From: Plantactinospora sp. KBS50
Lineage (GTDB): Bacteria > Actinomycetota > Actinomycetes > Mycobacteriales > Micromonosporaceae
DNA: 64,000 nt
Assembly: GCF_002285795.1 (NCBI RefSeq)
Contig: NZ_CP022961.1
Coordinates: forward strand, 4,344,001-4,408,000
Reading direction: 5' to 3'
The notes under the pieces were generated by a model. It had not been told where the DNA came from. It was given only the letters and a program-made list of their open reading frames with translations, and ran no database searches. Position numbers and translations under genes: made by a program. Positions 38,074 to 47,555 of the stretch are shown in pieces; the first letter of the stretch is position 1; every line of letters starts with the position of its first letter.

Positions 38074-39488
38074 GTGAAGGTTACCGCAACACGTCCGAAG
38101 ATCACGGTGACCGGAGACGGGCGGGGCGTAGTCGGTCACGCCGGTGCCCGGCTGCTCGCTGACCTGGCCGACGTAACCGGTCTGACGGGCGCGTTCAGCC
38201 AAGCCCTCGGCGGGCTGCGGCTGCGGCAGCGGCAGCGGCAGCGGCAGCGCGGGCACGATCCAGGTCGGATCGCTGTGGATCTCGCCGTGATGCTGGCCGA
38301 CGGTGGTGAGGCCATCGCTGACCTGGCAGTCCTGCGCGACCAGACCGGGCTGTTCGGGCCGGTAGCGTCCGACCCGACCGCCTGGCGGTTGTTGTCACAG
38401 CTCGACGACACGGTGCTGGCCGACCTGCGTGCCGCTCGGGCCCAAGCGCGGGAGGTCGCCTGGGCTCAGCACGCCGACACCCACGGTGACCTGCCGCAGC
38501 CGATGGTGGCCGGCCACCGGGTCGACGGCCTGGTCCTGGACATCGACGCCACCATCGTCATCTGCCATTCCGAGAAGGAATCAGCGACCCGCACCTGGAA
38601 GAAGACCTTCGGGTTCCACCCGTTGCTGTGCTTCCTCGACAACACCGGTGAAGCCCTCGCCGGGCTGCTCCGGGAAGGCCGAGCCGGATCCAACACCACC
38701 GCCGACCACATCACCGTGCTCGACCACGCCCTCGCCCAGATCCCGGACGCGGTCCGGCACGGCACCCCGATCCTGCTGCGTAGCGACTCCGCTGGTTCCA
38801 GTCACGGGTTCCTCGCCCACATCCGAGCCTTGCGCGAGCAGCACCTGGACATCCGTTTCAGCGTCGGTGCCGCGATCACCGAACCGGTCCGGCAGGCGAT
38901 CCGGGCTGCGACCGGCTGGGTCTGCGCCGTCGACACCAGCGGGGACCTGCGCGAACACGCCGAGGTCTGCGAGATCACCGGCCTGTTCGACGCCACCGGC
39001 TGGCCGCAGGGCACCCGCTTCCTGGTCCGCCGGGAACGCCCGCACCCCGGCGCCCAACTATCGCTGTTCGACACCATCGAAGGCTGGCGACACCAGGTCG
39101 CGGCCACCGACACCCCGGCCGGCAGCGGCAGCATCCAACACCTGGAAGCCCGACACCGGGCACACGCCCGCGTCGAGGACCGCATCCGCTACGGCAAACA
39201 AACCGGCTTCGGCCGGTCCCGTCCCGACACTTCGCGATCAACCAGGCCTGGCTGCAACTCGCCCTGACCGGCATCGACCTACCCGCCTGGACCCAAACCC
39301 TGCTCCTGGACAGCGAGTTGGCCACCGCCGAACCCAAGAAACTGCGCTACCGACTGCTGCACGTCGCCGCCCGGATCACCCGCACCGCCCGCAGGACCCG
39401 CCTAACCATCGCCGCCGACTGGCCCTGGACCAACGCCCTGACCAGCGCATTCCACAGGCTCACCGCACTACCCACGCCTACCGGCTAA
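38074..39488 (+). pseudogene. IS1380-family transposase, broken by one frameshift
   Basis: From GTG 38074 the frame encodes a typical IS1380 transposase: ADGGEAIADLAVLRDQ, DPTAWRLL, LDIDATIVICHSEKE (first catalytic Asp), FHPLLCFLDNTGEALAG, ILLRSDSAGSSHGFL (second Asp). At about 39216 the frame shifts; the next frame continues SRHFAINQAWLQLAL and LRYRLLHVAARITR to the TAA at 39486-39488. One extra T in GGTCCC would restore FGRFPSRHFAINQ. The long RQRQRQRQR tract near residue 50 comes from a CGGCAG tandem repeat. Element ends were not resolved. Confidence 0.78.
38224..38247 (+). repeat. CGGCAG hexamer tandem repeat
   Basis: Four perfect copies of a six-base unit inside the transposase gene, encoding alternating Arg-Gln. 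Such tracts change length easily; because the unit is a multiple of three, this does not shift the frame. Confidence 0.7.
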
Positions 39489-39609
39489 CCCAACGACTCA
39501 CGCACCGACCAGCAACACGGAGGAACCCGGCCCCGCGCCGGGCCCTCATCATACCAACAAAAAGCACTAAACGACCGAACCGCTGCTCATCGAGCAGCAG
39601 CTATGAGCC

Positions 39610-39860
39610 AACACCCAGACGAAAGACCGAGGCTAGCCCCGCCAGCGCGGCCGGTATGGGGCCGGCGGCTGGGATCGGCGAGGCCGAACCAGGCCAGCCC
39701 GGCGACCGCGGGCGGCGCCATGAGGACGGCGAGCCCCGACCAGGCCAGCGGCCACCATCGGCAACAGGTAGCCGCCGTGCACCGCCGCCAACTCCAGGTC
39801 GCCCTGCAGCCAGCCGGCGAACGCGGCCGCGACGATCAGCGCGGTGATCTTCGATTGTCC
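39610..39860 (-). pseudogene. Remnant of a TDT-family transporter (tentative)
   Basis: Two minus-strand frames together give ITALIVAAAFAGWLQGDLEL, then AAVHGGYLLPMVAAGLVGA and, after a frame change, SGLAVLMAPPAVAGLAWFGL. The HGGY-L-P-x-V-A-x-G-L block and the following hydrophobic segment recall the C-terminal half of SLAC1/TDT anion transporters. Codon use is strongly GC-ended, supporting former coding capacity. No start and no N-terminal half remain. The rest of 39489-40011 shows no gene. Confidence 0.38.
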
Positions 39861-40011
39861 TCACAAACCATCACTGATCAACGCGGTGGCCGTCCTCATA
39901 CCCGCGCCACGCCCTAACCTAACGTTTGGAGTACTACATAGACGTCACAGCGGCTGGACGGCCTCGATCTCATTCCTCCAGCGGCGCCTGCTACGTCGAT
40001 CGACTGTCCTC

Positions 40012-40626
40012 CTACCGGTGCGCCGACGGACACGACGTGGTAGCCGCGATGTCCGCCACCCCGGAGCCGAGGCGGAGCACGACGTCGCCCCTGTCGTCGA
40101 CGAGTTCCAGTTCGGGGCCCGAGCGCCGGAGGACACCGCACTGCACCGCACCGTCACTCGTGCGTACCAGAACGAGGTCATCCTTCTCGTCCGGGCCGCT
40201 CGCGGCGACGGTGGCCACGACACCGGCGGAGAGGATCAGGACCGCGGCGGACGTCCCAGTCAGCTGGCCGACCAGCAGGGCCGTGCGGGATTTCCTGGTC
40301 GTCTCCCTGGTCCATTTCGCCAGACGCAGGCCGTTGAGCGGGGTGTATCGCCTCGTCGGCCCTCGACTCGCCCGCGCCGTCGCGAGGATCGACACGAACG
40401 CCAGCGCGGCGGCGAGCACCAGAAACGCGACGACCACTGCACGGGTGGCGTCGCCGAGTTTGGCGAGGCTGTCCGGGCCCCTGATGATGGTGACGGTGCC
40501 GAACACGCCCATGAGGGTGGTCGTCGCCGCCGCCCAGGCGGTGGCGGAGGCGCGGATGGTCTCCAGGCCGGTACGGCTCAGCTCGGTGGCGCGTCGTTCC
40601 CAGTAATCGGGCGACAATTGACTCAT
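40012..40626 (-). CDS. Small membrane protein, last gene of the CHAT operon
   Basis: 204 residues, family not recognised. Hydrophobic segments at about 29-48 (ATAWAAATTTLMGVFGTVTI), 64-82 (AVVVAFLVLAAALAFVSIL) and 117-138 (LLVGQLTGTSAAVLILSAGVVA) suggest three membrane helices. These are followed by a soluble beta-rich tail of about 65 residues (VLVRTSDGAVQCGVLRR, ELVDDRGDVVLRLG). The ATG at 40626 overlaps the preceding stop as ATGA, so it is translated with the operon. In a conflict system a small multi-helix protein at the end of the operon could be a membrane-perturbing effector or an anchor; this is inference only. Confidence 0.55.
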   Translation of the reverse strand: MSQLSPDYWERRATELSRTGLETIRASATAWAAATTTLMGVFGTVTIIRGPDSLAKLGDATRAVVVAFLVLAAALAFVSILATARASRGPTRRYTPLNGLRLAKWTRETTRKSRTALLVGQLTGTSAAVLILSAGVVATVAASGPDEKDDLVLVRTSDGAVQCGVLRRSGPELELVDDRGDVVLRLGSGVADIAATTSCPSAHR

Positions 40627-40961
40627 GAGCGGTCTTCGGTCTGTGGTCCGGCGACGTACCCGCCCCAGCCGCAGCCCTCGACGACGCCCTCCGGCCGGGG
40701 GTGCTCACCCGTGCACAGGCAGCGGACGAAGATGTCGGTCTCGTACTCCGCGCCCAGCCCCAGGTATCCCTCATTCTCCACTGACACCCGGATGCCGTCC
40801 TCGTCCCGGCACCGGGGGCAGGGGCCTTCCTTCACGTACCAGAGCACCTCGCCATCCAGTGTGGTCGGACGCCATGGCATATCGTCGACCCTGCCGCGCC
40901 ACCAGGCGGGCGGGTCGGAGTTGATTTCGTACCCGATCTGTCGGGAGTCCGTGGAGTCCAT
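40623..40961 (-). CDS. Small zinc-ribbon-like protein
   Basis: 112 residues, not recognised as a named family. Cysteines fall as GPCPRCRDEDG and, about 33 residues later, FVRCLCTGEHPRPEGVVEGCGWGGY, which suggests a zinc ribbon. The N-terminus is rich in Trp and Asp (PPAWWRGRVDDMPWRP). It lies 40 bases after the metalloprotease stop and overlaps the membrane-protein start. It may bind a partner protein or nucleic acid. Confidence 0.55.
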   Translation of the reverse strand: MDSTDSRQIGYEINSDPPAWWRGRVDDMPWRPTTLDGEVLWYVKEGPCPRCRDEDGIRVSVENEGYLGLGAEYETDIFVRCLCTGEHPRPEGVVEGCGWGGYVAGPQTEDRS

Positions 40962-41001
40962 GTCGCTCCTCGTGGGGCAGACCGCGTCGCGTCACGACCG
41001 G

Positions 41002-42389
41002 TCAGATTTCCCGCTCGATTTCAGGATTGAACAACGCGCCGACCAGGGGCGCTGACGTGGCGTCCGGCGCGGCGCCGGCAACCGGTCCGGCACGCTTGCC
41101 GGGCGACCGACTCTTGGTCAGCAGGGTCCGTAACCGCTCGGCGAGGCGGAACCGGGCCTCCTCTCGCGCGCCGGGATCATCGATCCGGACGGTCTCCTGC
41201 CAGGCGGCCACCCCGCCGGCAAGGACGGTACGCGCCGTGTGCGGCAGTTCCTCCGGCAGCGGCTCGGCGTCGGCCCGCAGCAGTTCGTCGCGCCAGAATT
41301 GCACCTCCCCACCACCGGTGTGGCGCTGCGCCCGCCACCCGAGGAGCCGGGGCAGGACGTGGCCGTTGACCGGCTGTTGCATCACGGCGGCGGCCACCCG
41401 GTCGGCCGCCGCCCGATGCGGGTCGACCGCCGCGCGCAGGGGCTCGTCCACGGCACCGAGGTCGCCGTCGTCGAGGACCGGCGGAAGCCGCGGCACGGCC
41501 GCGTCGGTGAGCCCGCCCGCCGACAGCACACCGCGCATCAGCCGCCGGCGTACCACCAGCGCCGGATAGCTCTTGCCGGCGGAGAACATCCTCGCGGTGC
41601 TGTCCCGCAGCATCTCCACTGTCGCGAGCGCACCCGCGGGTCCGGTGAGCAGTACTGAGCAGACGTCGGCGAACACCTCCTCGTGCCAGCCCTCCCACGG
41701 CCCGGCGGGGGCGCCGGCCGTCGTCGCCGCCTGCTCGATGACGTCCTTGAACCGGGACTGGTAGACGCCGCCGGCGAAGTCCCGCTGCAGGTGGTGCCCG
41801 ATCTCGTGCGCCACGACCGCCAGCCACCACGGCCGCGCGTGGACGACGGGGGCAGTGCGACGAGCGGCATCGGCAGGGCTTCGAGGGCGGTCCGCAGCAG
41901 CGGGTCCGTGCGCCGGACGTCGGGCGGTGGGCTGCTGCGGGGGATCGCCCGCGGCATGAAGGACGCTTCGAGGTACGGCAGGGGCGACGCCGTTATCTCC
42001 ACGTCGGCCGCGAGGAACGGCTGGGCCCAGCAGCTCCAGACGACCTCGTCCGCGGCCCGCAGCGCATCGCCCTGCGCGCCGTCGCGCTGCTCCCACTTGT
42101 CCGCGAAGTACCTCCAGTACTGGTGCAGCAGGTACGTTCGGCGGTCGTTGACCCGGCACTGGGCATAGATTTCGTTCGTGGCGGTGTGGTCGGGCAGGTC
42201 CTCCACCGTCGCCGTCAGCCGTGCGAGACCGACGCCGAGGACGTGCTCGAGACTGTTCAGCTGGGTCCAGTACTGGCGGCGCTCGTCGGCGGAGCGACGC
42301 GACGCGAACCAGTTCGTCATCCGGCGTCCCAGGTCGACCACTCCGTCACGGGTCTCCTCGATGCGGTCGATGGCCGATCTCGACACCAC
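41002..42389 (-). pseudogene. Gluzincin-type zinc metalloprotease, frame broken near 41850
   Basis: The N-terminal frame (GTG 42389) encodes a helical domain of about 175 residues. The C-terminal frame contains WWLAVVAHEIGHHLQRDF (zinc motif HEIGH, about residue 192) and the downstream glutamate in HEEVFADVCSVL (about 240), the metal-site pattern of gluzincin peptidases. The frames meet at a run of five G (plus strand, 41848-41852), where one more base would give ...LVALPPVVHARPWWL. The gene begins 3 bases after the stop of the giant ATPase gene. The protein could process an operon partner or a host target on activation. If the break is real, only the N-terminal domain is made. Confidence 0.75.
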
Positions 42390-42392
42390 TGG

Positions 42393-45300
42393 TCACTCGC
42401 CGAGATAGAGGCAGAGGTCCAGGGACGGCACCGCCCGGCGGGACCAGGCCAGTTGAGGATCCCCCGCCGCGAACACCATCTCCTGAAGCGTACGGGTGAG
42501 GTCGATCAGTGTGCGCCGATCGAACCCGTCCCGCGCGAGCCGCCGGCCGATCTCCGCGACGAGTGACCGGGCCAGGTGGATGGGGAGGGCGGGGATCACC
42601 AGGACCGCCGCTCCGCCGCTGGCCACCGCGACGCTGTGCGCGATAGTCTTCAGCAGGGCAGACCGTGGATCGACGGAGACCGAGGAGCGTCCCGGCTCGG
42701 CCTGCACGACGATGAGGCCCGCCGTGGTCAGCGGGAGCCGATCCGGCTTGATCTCCTGTGCGGTCGGGTCGTCGAGGACCAAGGCCGAACGCGCCGGCTC
42801 GGGTAGCGGGGTCGCGACCATGTGCAGCACGTTCGCCTTCTCGACCCGTTCGAAGGAGCGCAGGTCCCGGGCGTGGAAGAGCTTGGGAGTGATTCCGCCG
42901 GCGACCCAGCTCTCCTCGGCGAAGAGGCCGAAGGAGAGTGGGCAGAGCACAGCGACGCGGACGACGTCCGGCGCGAGCCGGGGACGCTGGGCCGGGTAGC
43001 TGCGATAGGTGGCCAGCAGAGGACGGGAGCCCGTGGCCGGGTCGCTAAGTTCGACGACGGCCTCCCAGGCGCCGCCGGAGGCGCTCGGGTGCACGGACAG
43101 CGCCAACTCGTCGACGTCCCGGTCGACCCGCGCGGCCGCGATGGTGTCGGCGACGGGTTGCGGCAGCCGGGTGCGCTCGGGGTCGGGACCGAGCGGCAGG
43201 CGTGGGCCCGGCGGCAGACCCGACGGAGGGCCGAGGAGCGCCTTTGCCACGTGGGCACGGCGGTTCAGCGGCTGGACGCGTACGTCCACCTCGGCCAGGT
43301 CCGAGTCGGCTCCGTCCACGGCCACCGGATGCACCAGGGCGACCAGGCGGAACCGGGCCCCGGGAACTCTGAGCAGTGCCGCGCTCTGCCCCGTGATCGC
43401 CACCACAGCCGACAGGACGGCGATCAGCGCGAGGATGATAATGCTGGCCTGAGCGGGCTGTGCCCAGACAGTCAGCGTCGCCGCCACGGCAGCCAGAAGC
43501 AAGGCCATGACCCTTATGGCCCTCGACCACTCCTTCGGATGGCCCGCGCGCTTCAGCCGCTGCCAGACCCGGTAACGACATCGTCGCGCTGAGAGGTCGA
43601 GTTCACTGCTGCCACGAAACGCCCGAGGAGCACGCCGCTTCCCCACCGCGATGCATAGGGCCAAGCGGCTCAGCCAGCCGTGCCACGGATCGTCCGGGCC
43701 CAATCGCTGTCGTGAAAAGTCCCAGGCACGCAGGGCGGACCACGGAGGCAGCTCCTCGTACAGCGCCCGGAGCCGTCCGTAGCGGGACTCCAGATCGACT
43801 AGACTCGATGCAGCCGATGCGTGACGGCCGACGCGGAAGGTGGCCATGACAGCCAGGGTCGCGGCGGTCATGGCACCGACTTCGTTGCCCGCCTTGTCGA
43901 ACAGGCGCACTGCGAGGTCCAGGAGCCGCTCCCCCGCTCGCGGCAGTCGCAGGGCGAGCAACTCGCCCTCTTCGAGCGCGGCATGGGCCCACTCATGCGG
44001 CGATTCCTGCACGGGGGGGCTCATGGTCGGCGTCACCAGCGCCCACTGCCGCAGTTGCAGGATCCGCAGTTGCGTGAGCAGGCCCGCCGCGTTCGTGGAT
44101 CCACTGGCGGCTGCCGTGAGGGCCTTCATCGAGGTCCGGAGCTGCTCGACGAGCGCCTTGAAGTCGCCGCTCCTGCGCCGTGCGACGAGGTGCGCCTCGA
44201 TCCCGTCCAGCAGCAGGTGAGCTGTGATCTCCGGGGCCGGCCGCGAGGCTGTCGCAGTGGCGATGCTGGCGAGCAGGTCGCGGGCGTCGCGCCCCGAGGG
44301 GTAGGCGGTGGTCCGCCAATGGACGTCGGCCAAGGTTGCGTCGGAGAGGGTGACGAGGTCATCCTGCGGCTCGCCGAGGAGCAGCCGGGCCGCGCGTGCC
44401 GCGAAGATCTGCCGCGCCGACCCGGTCGTGGCGAGGGCCAGCAGGAGTGACTCCCGCATCCCGCGCCAGCGCATCCGGCGGGCGATGTGCACAGCGACCA
44501 GCTCCACGGCCGCAGTGGTGGCGGCGTCCCGGTCGTAGCTGAACTCCGCGTCCTCCCAGACCTGGAGCAACTCTTGTGCGGCGGACGGTTGCCCCAGGTC
44601 GAGCCAGGCCCGCACCACCGTGGTGACGAGCGGTGGCGTCGCGACGTGCGCCCGGCACAGCGGCATCAGACGGCCCAGCGAACGGACGTACCGGTCGACG
44701 ACGGCGACCAGGTCGGCGGCGACGACGCGATGAGCCAGCATCTGTAGCACAATCGCCGAGGCGATTCGTTCGTGCTCCACGTCGCTGCCGTGCAGGGCCT
44801 CGTCCAGCCAGGCCGGCATCAGCGACATCGGCGGCTGCGCTTGCGGAAACCCCGCGGTGGCGGACATCCATTCGAGTCGTACCCGCGCGGCCGCCGAGTG
44901 CGGAAGAGGCCAGTCCAGATACTCGACGCGGGTCGCCGACGTGGTGACCCGCCGGGCGGCGTCGGCGAACCTGTCCGTGTGCCCGCTGGCGTGCAGTTCG
45001 AGGCGAGCGAGAAGGAGGTCGGTGACGGCGAGCGTGCCGGGGTCGAGGACCTCGGCGACCCCGTTCACCAGTGACCGGACGTCGGTGAGGGTGAGCCGGG
45101 CGTCAAGCGCCGCGGCGACGCCCATCTCGAGATAGGCGCTGACCATCGCCAGCGCCGCCGGCGCGGTGCGGACATTGGGTCGGCCACAGACCCGAGCCCA
45201 GGCCCCCGCCAGCGCCGAGTCGGTCGCCAGCTTGCTCAGCCGGCCGCTGCGGCGGGCCAGCGCTGCGGCCCGGCCCAGCACGGCCCGGTCGTGGAGCACG

Positions 45301-47555
45301 GACCGCAGCTCCTTGACCGGGTGGCCGGGCGCGGTCGCCTCCACCATCTCCCAGTCCTGGGCGGCGTCGTAGGAGGGGTCCAGGCGCAGCATCGCGCCGA
45401 TGTACACGGCTCGCACCGCCGCCTCGAACGAAAGCGGCGAGTTGTCTCCGTCGGGGGGAGCGACCAGCAGCCGTGCGCAGGCGTTCGCTGCCCAGGCCCA
45501 TGCGCCGTCGCCGCAGACCCGTCGGGTGAGGGCCTCCCAAAACACCGCCCCCTCGGCTTCGGGCAGGAGGCGGGTGACCGCTGCGGCGTGCTCGATGGCC
45601 GGCCCGTCCAGTGGCCGGCGGTCGATGAGCTGCGGCAGTTGCCGGCGTGCCAGCGACAGCGCAGCCTCGCGGTCGACGGCCTGATCGGGCTGGCTCACGT
45701 AGCGCCTCAGCCGTTGAAGCAGGCCGGGCTGCACGTCGAGCACCGTCACTCCGGACTCGTCGGCCATCCGTGCCGAGATCCACTCCTGCTCGGCCAGTGA
45801 TCGGAACACCCGGTCACCGACGGCGGCAGGCAGATCGAGCGCGACCCTGACGAGGTAGCGGTCCACCCGCCCGAGCGTGGCCAGCACCGGTAGGACCCGG
45901 GCGACCGGCGGATCGGCCGGGAGGCGCGTGACGACGCGGCCCTTGACGTACGCGTCGATGCCGCCCGATTCGATCTCGGCCGCGGTGAGCGTGCCGTTAA
46001 ATTCGTCGAACCAATCGGCGTAGAGCGTCAGTTCGAAGGGGTTGAACCGCTGTGCCTCCGCCGCGGGCCAGCTGTCGGGCAGCGCCGTCGCGACCGCGGG
46101 GATGCGTCCGTTGTCCGGCGCCATGCGAAGGATGGCGTCCTGGACGGCCGCCGGCATGTCGCGACCGCCATGTGGCGACCGGGTGAGGAATTTCCGCGCT
46201 TCCGCGTCGGTGAATCCGCGCACCTCCACCAGTTCGAGATAGTCCCGCCGGGCGTCGCTGACCGAGTCACCGGTGTACCCGATCTCGCTGCCCAGGTCTA
46301 GGTTCGCGTAGGAGCGTGCGAGCAGCCGGCGGCCGGCCAGGACGACGCGGATGAAGGGAGCCTTGTCGTGCAGCCGCTCGAGTATCTCGAAGGTGTACTC
46401 GATACTCGGCACCCGTTCGCCGACGGTGCGCAGCTTGGCGAGTTCCTCGCAGGTGTCCAGGATCAGCAAGACCCGCTGCTCGAAGGTGGTTACGAACGAG
46501 GCGAACGCGCTCAACGCAAGCTCGAACTCCACCGACCGGATTCCCCCCAGGTCCGGTGAGGCCGCGGTGAGGTTGTCAATGAGCTCGATGCACTCCATCA
46601 GGTGCTGGTGAGAGCTTGCCTGGTCGGCGCTGCGCAGGTGGGTCGAGAGCCCGGCGGCCAACTCTCGCAGCAGTTGGGCCGGCGCCTCTGTCGGATACCA
46701 CGGCGAGACGTGGTCGAAGTCGACCTGCGCCGCTATCAGGTCGATACCGAGATCGGTCCCGAATCCGCCAGTCAGGTATCGGATCAGCATGGTCTTACCG
46801 ACGCCCGCCATGCCGATGAGATGAATCGCCCACGGCTGGGCCCGCTCCGGCGAGACTAGCCGTTTCACCACGCTGACCTGTTCCTCCCGGTACAGGAAGC
46901 GTTCCAGGAAGTGTCTGTCCAGGCGTCGCCGGTACTCAATGTTGGTCAGCCGCCGGGCCCGGTCCGCCGCCGACGCGACCTCCTCACCCAGCACCGGGCT
47001 GAGCGCCTCGGCGGCATAGAGCCAGTCCAACGCCTCGGGCATCCGGTTGTCGGCCACGTGCGCCGCCACCACGCTCATCAGCCAGTCACCGACGTGTGGC
47101 TCGTCCGCCGCCCGGACCGCGAGGTCGGCCCAGCGGTCGATGCCGGGATCGCGCCCGACGTCGTCGGGTGCCTCGCGGATCCGTCGCCCGATGGTGGCGG
47201 CGAGATCCCGCAGGGCGATGCGCCCGGGAGCCTCGGCGAGGATCGCGACTCGCTGGTCCTCGGACATCCAGAACCGGATACCCGCGGTCTCGTCGTCCTC
47301 GTCGCCCGCGACCAACTGCTGGTTGAACAGCACCTGGCGGTTGCACAGTCCGGCGGCTGCGGCATCGTCGAGCCAGGTGGTCAGGTCGGCGCCGGCAGGG
47401 AATCCGCAGTGCGTGGCCAGCCGGGCAGTCCATTGCGGGAGCATTGCCAGCCAGGTGACTGGCTCGTGGCCGAGCCGCCGGATCTGCGACTGCCGCAACC
47501 GGTCGGCGTAGATCTGGACCTGCTGCCCCAGCTGTACGAGGTCGGAGCTGGTCAT
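42393..47555 (-). CDS. Giant STAND ATPase with helical solenoid, membrane helices and pseudo-CHAT tail
   Basis: 1720 residues. The N-terminal ~140 residues form a helical and winged-helix-like adaptor region. A STAND/AAA_16-type NTPase follows with Walker A IGMAGVGKTMLIRYL (about 252) and Walker B RVLLILDTCEELAK. From about 600 to 1300 the sequence is an Ala/Leu-rich helical solenoid that probably senses a ligand. At 1345-1390 there are two strongly hydrophobic stretches (VMALLLAAVAATLTVW, SIIILALIAVLSAVVAI). The last 250 residues follow the outline of a CHAT domain (VLHMVATP, GLIVVQAEPG, AAVLVIPAL), but the His and Cys positions are lost. The ATG at 47555 overlaps the CHAT gene stop as ATGA. 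Likely a sensor/switch protein held at the membrane. Confidence 0.72.
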   Translation of the reverse strand: MTSSDLVQLGQQVQIYADRLRQSQIRRLGHEPVTWLAMLPQWTARLATHCGFPAGADLTTWLDDAAAAGLCNRQVLFNQQLVAGDEDDETAGIRFWMSEDQRVAILAEAPGRIALRDLAATIGRRIREAPDDVGRDPGIDRWADLAVRAADEPHVGDWLMSVVAAHVADNRMPEALDWLYAAEALSPVLGEEVASAADRARRLTNIEYRRRLDRHFLERFLYREEQVSVVKRLVSPERAQPWAIHLIGMAGVGKTMLIRYLTGGFGTDLGIDLIAAQVDFDHVSPWYPTEAPAQLLRELAAGLSTHLRSADQASSHQHLMECIELIDNLTAASPDLGGIRSVEFELALSAFASFVTTFEQRVLLILDTCEELAKLRTVGERVPSIEYTFEILERLHDKAPFIRVVLAGRRLLARSYANLDLGSEIGYTGDSVSDARRDYLELVEVRGFTDAEARKFLTRSPHGGRDMPAAVQDAILRMAPDNGRIPAVATALPDSWPAAEAQRFNPFELTLYADWFDEFNGTLTAAEIESGGIDAYVKGRVVTRLPADPPVARVLPVLATLGRVDRYLVRVALDLPAAVGDRVFRSLAEQEWISARMADESGVTVLDVQPGLLQRLRRYVSQPDQAVDREAALSLARRQLPQLIDRRPLDGPAIEHAAAVTRLLPEAEGAVFWEALTRRVCGDGAWAWAANACARLLVAPPDGDNSPLSFEAAVRAVYIGAMLRLDPSYDAAQDWEMVEATAPGHPVKELRSVLHDRAVLGRAAALARRSGRLSKLATDSALAGAWARVCGRPNVRTAPAALAMVSAYLEMGVAAALDARLTLTDVRSLVNGVAEVLDPGTLAVTDLLLARLELHASGHTDRFADAARRVTTSATRVEYLDWPLPHSAAARVRLEWMSATAGFPQAQPPMSLMPAWLDEALHGSDVEHERIASAIVLQMLAHRVVAADLVAVVDRYVRSLGRLMPLCRAHVATPPLVTTVVRAWLDLGQPSAAQELLQVWEDAEFSYDRDAATTAAVELVAVHIARRMRWRGMRESLLLALATTGSARQIFAARAARLLLGEPQDDLVTLSDATLADVHWRTTAYPSGRDARDLLASIATATASRPAPEITAHLLLDGIEAHLVARRRSGDFKALVEQLRTSMKALTAAASGSTNAAGLLTQLRILQLRQWALVTPTMSPPVQESPHEWAHAALEEGELLALRLPRAGERLLDLAVRLFDKAGNEVGAMTAATLAVMATFRVGRHASAASSLVDLESRYGRLRALYEELPPWSALRAWDFSRQRLGPDDPWHGWLSRLALCIAVGKRRAPRAFRGSSELDLSARRCRYRVWQRLKRAGHPKEWSRAIRVMALLLAAVAATLTVWAQPAQASIIILALIAVLSAVVAITGQSAALLRVPGARFRLVALVHPVAVDGADSDLAEVDVRVQPLNRRAHVAKALLGPPSGLPPGPRLPLGPDPERTRLPQPVADTIAAARVDRDVDELALSVHPSASGGAWEAVVELSDPATGSRPLLATYRSYPAQRPRLAPDVVRVAVLCPLSFGLFAEESWVAGGITPKLFHARDLRSFERVEKANVLHMVATPLPEPARSALVLDDPTAQEIKPDRLPLTTAGLIVVQAEPGRSSVSVDPRSALLKTIAHSVAVASGGAAVLVIPALPIHLARSLVAEIGRRLARDGFDRRTLIDLTRTLQEMVFAAGDPQLAWSRRAVPSLDLCLYLGE

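Noticed and set aside
35261-39932. ACGTTTGGAGT occurring at 35261-35271 and 39922-39932
   Set aside because: The two 11-base copies are direct, not inverted, and flanking sequence does not match, so they do not define an element end with confidence.
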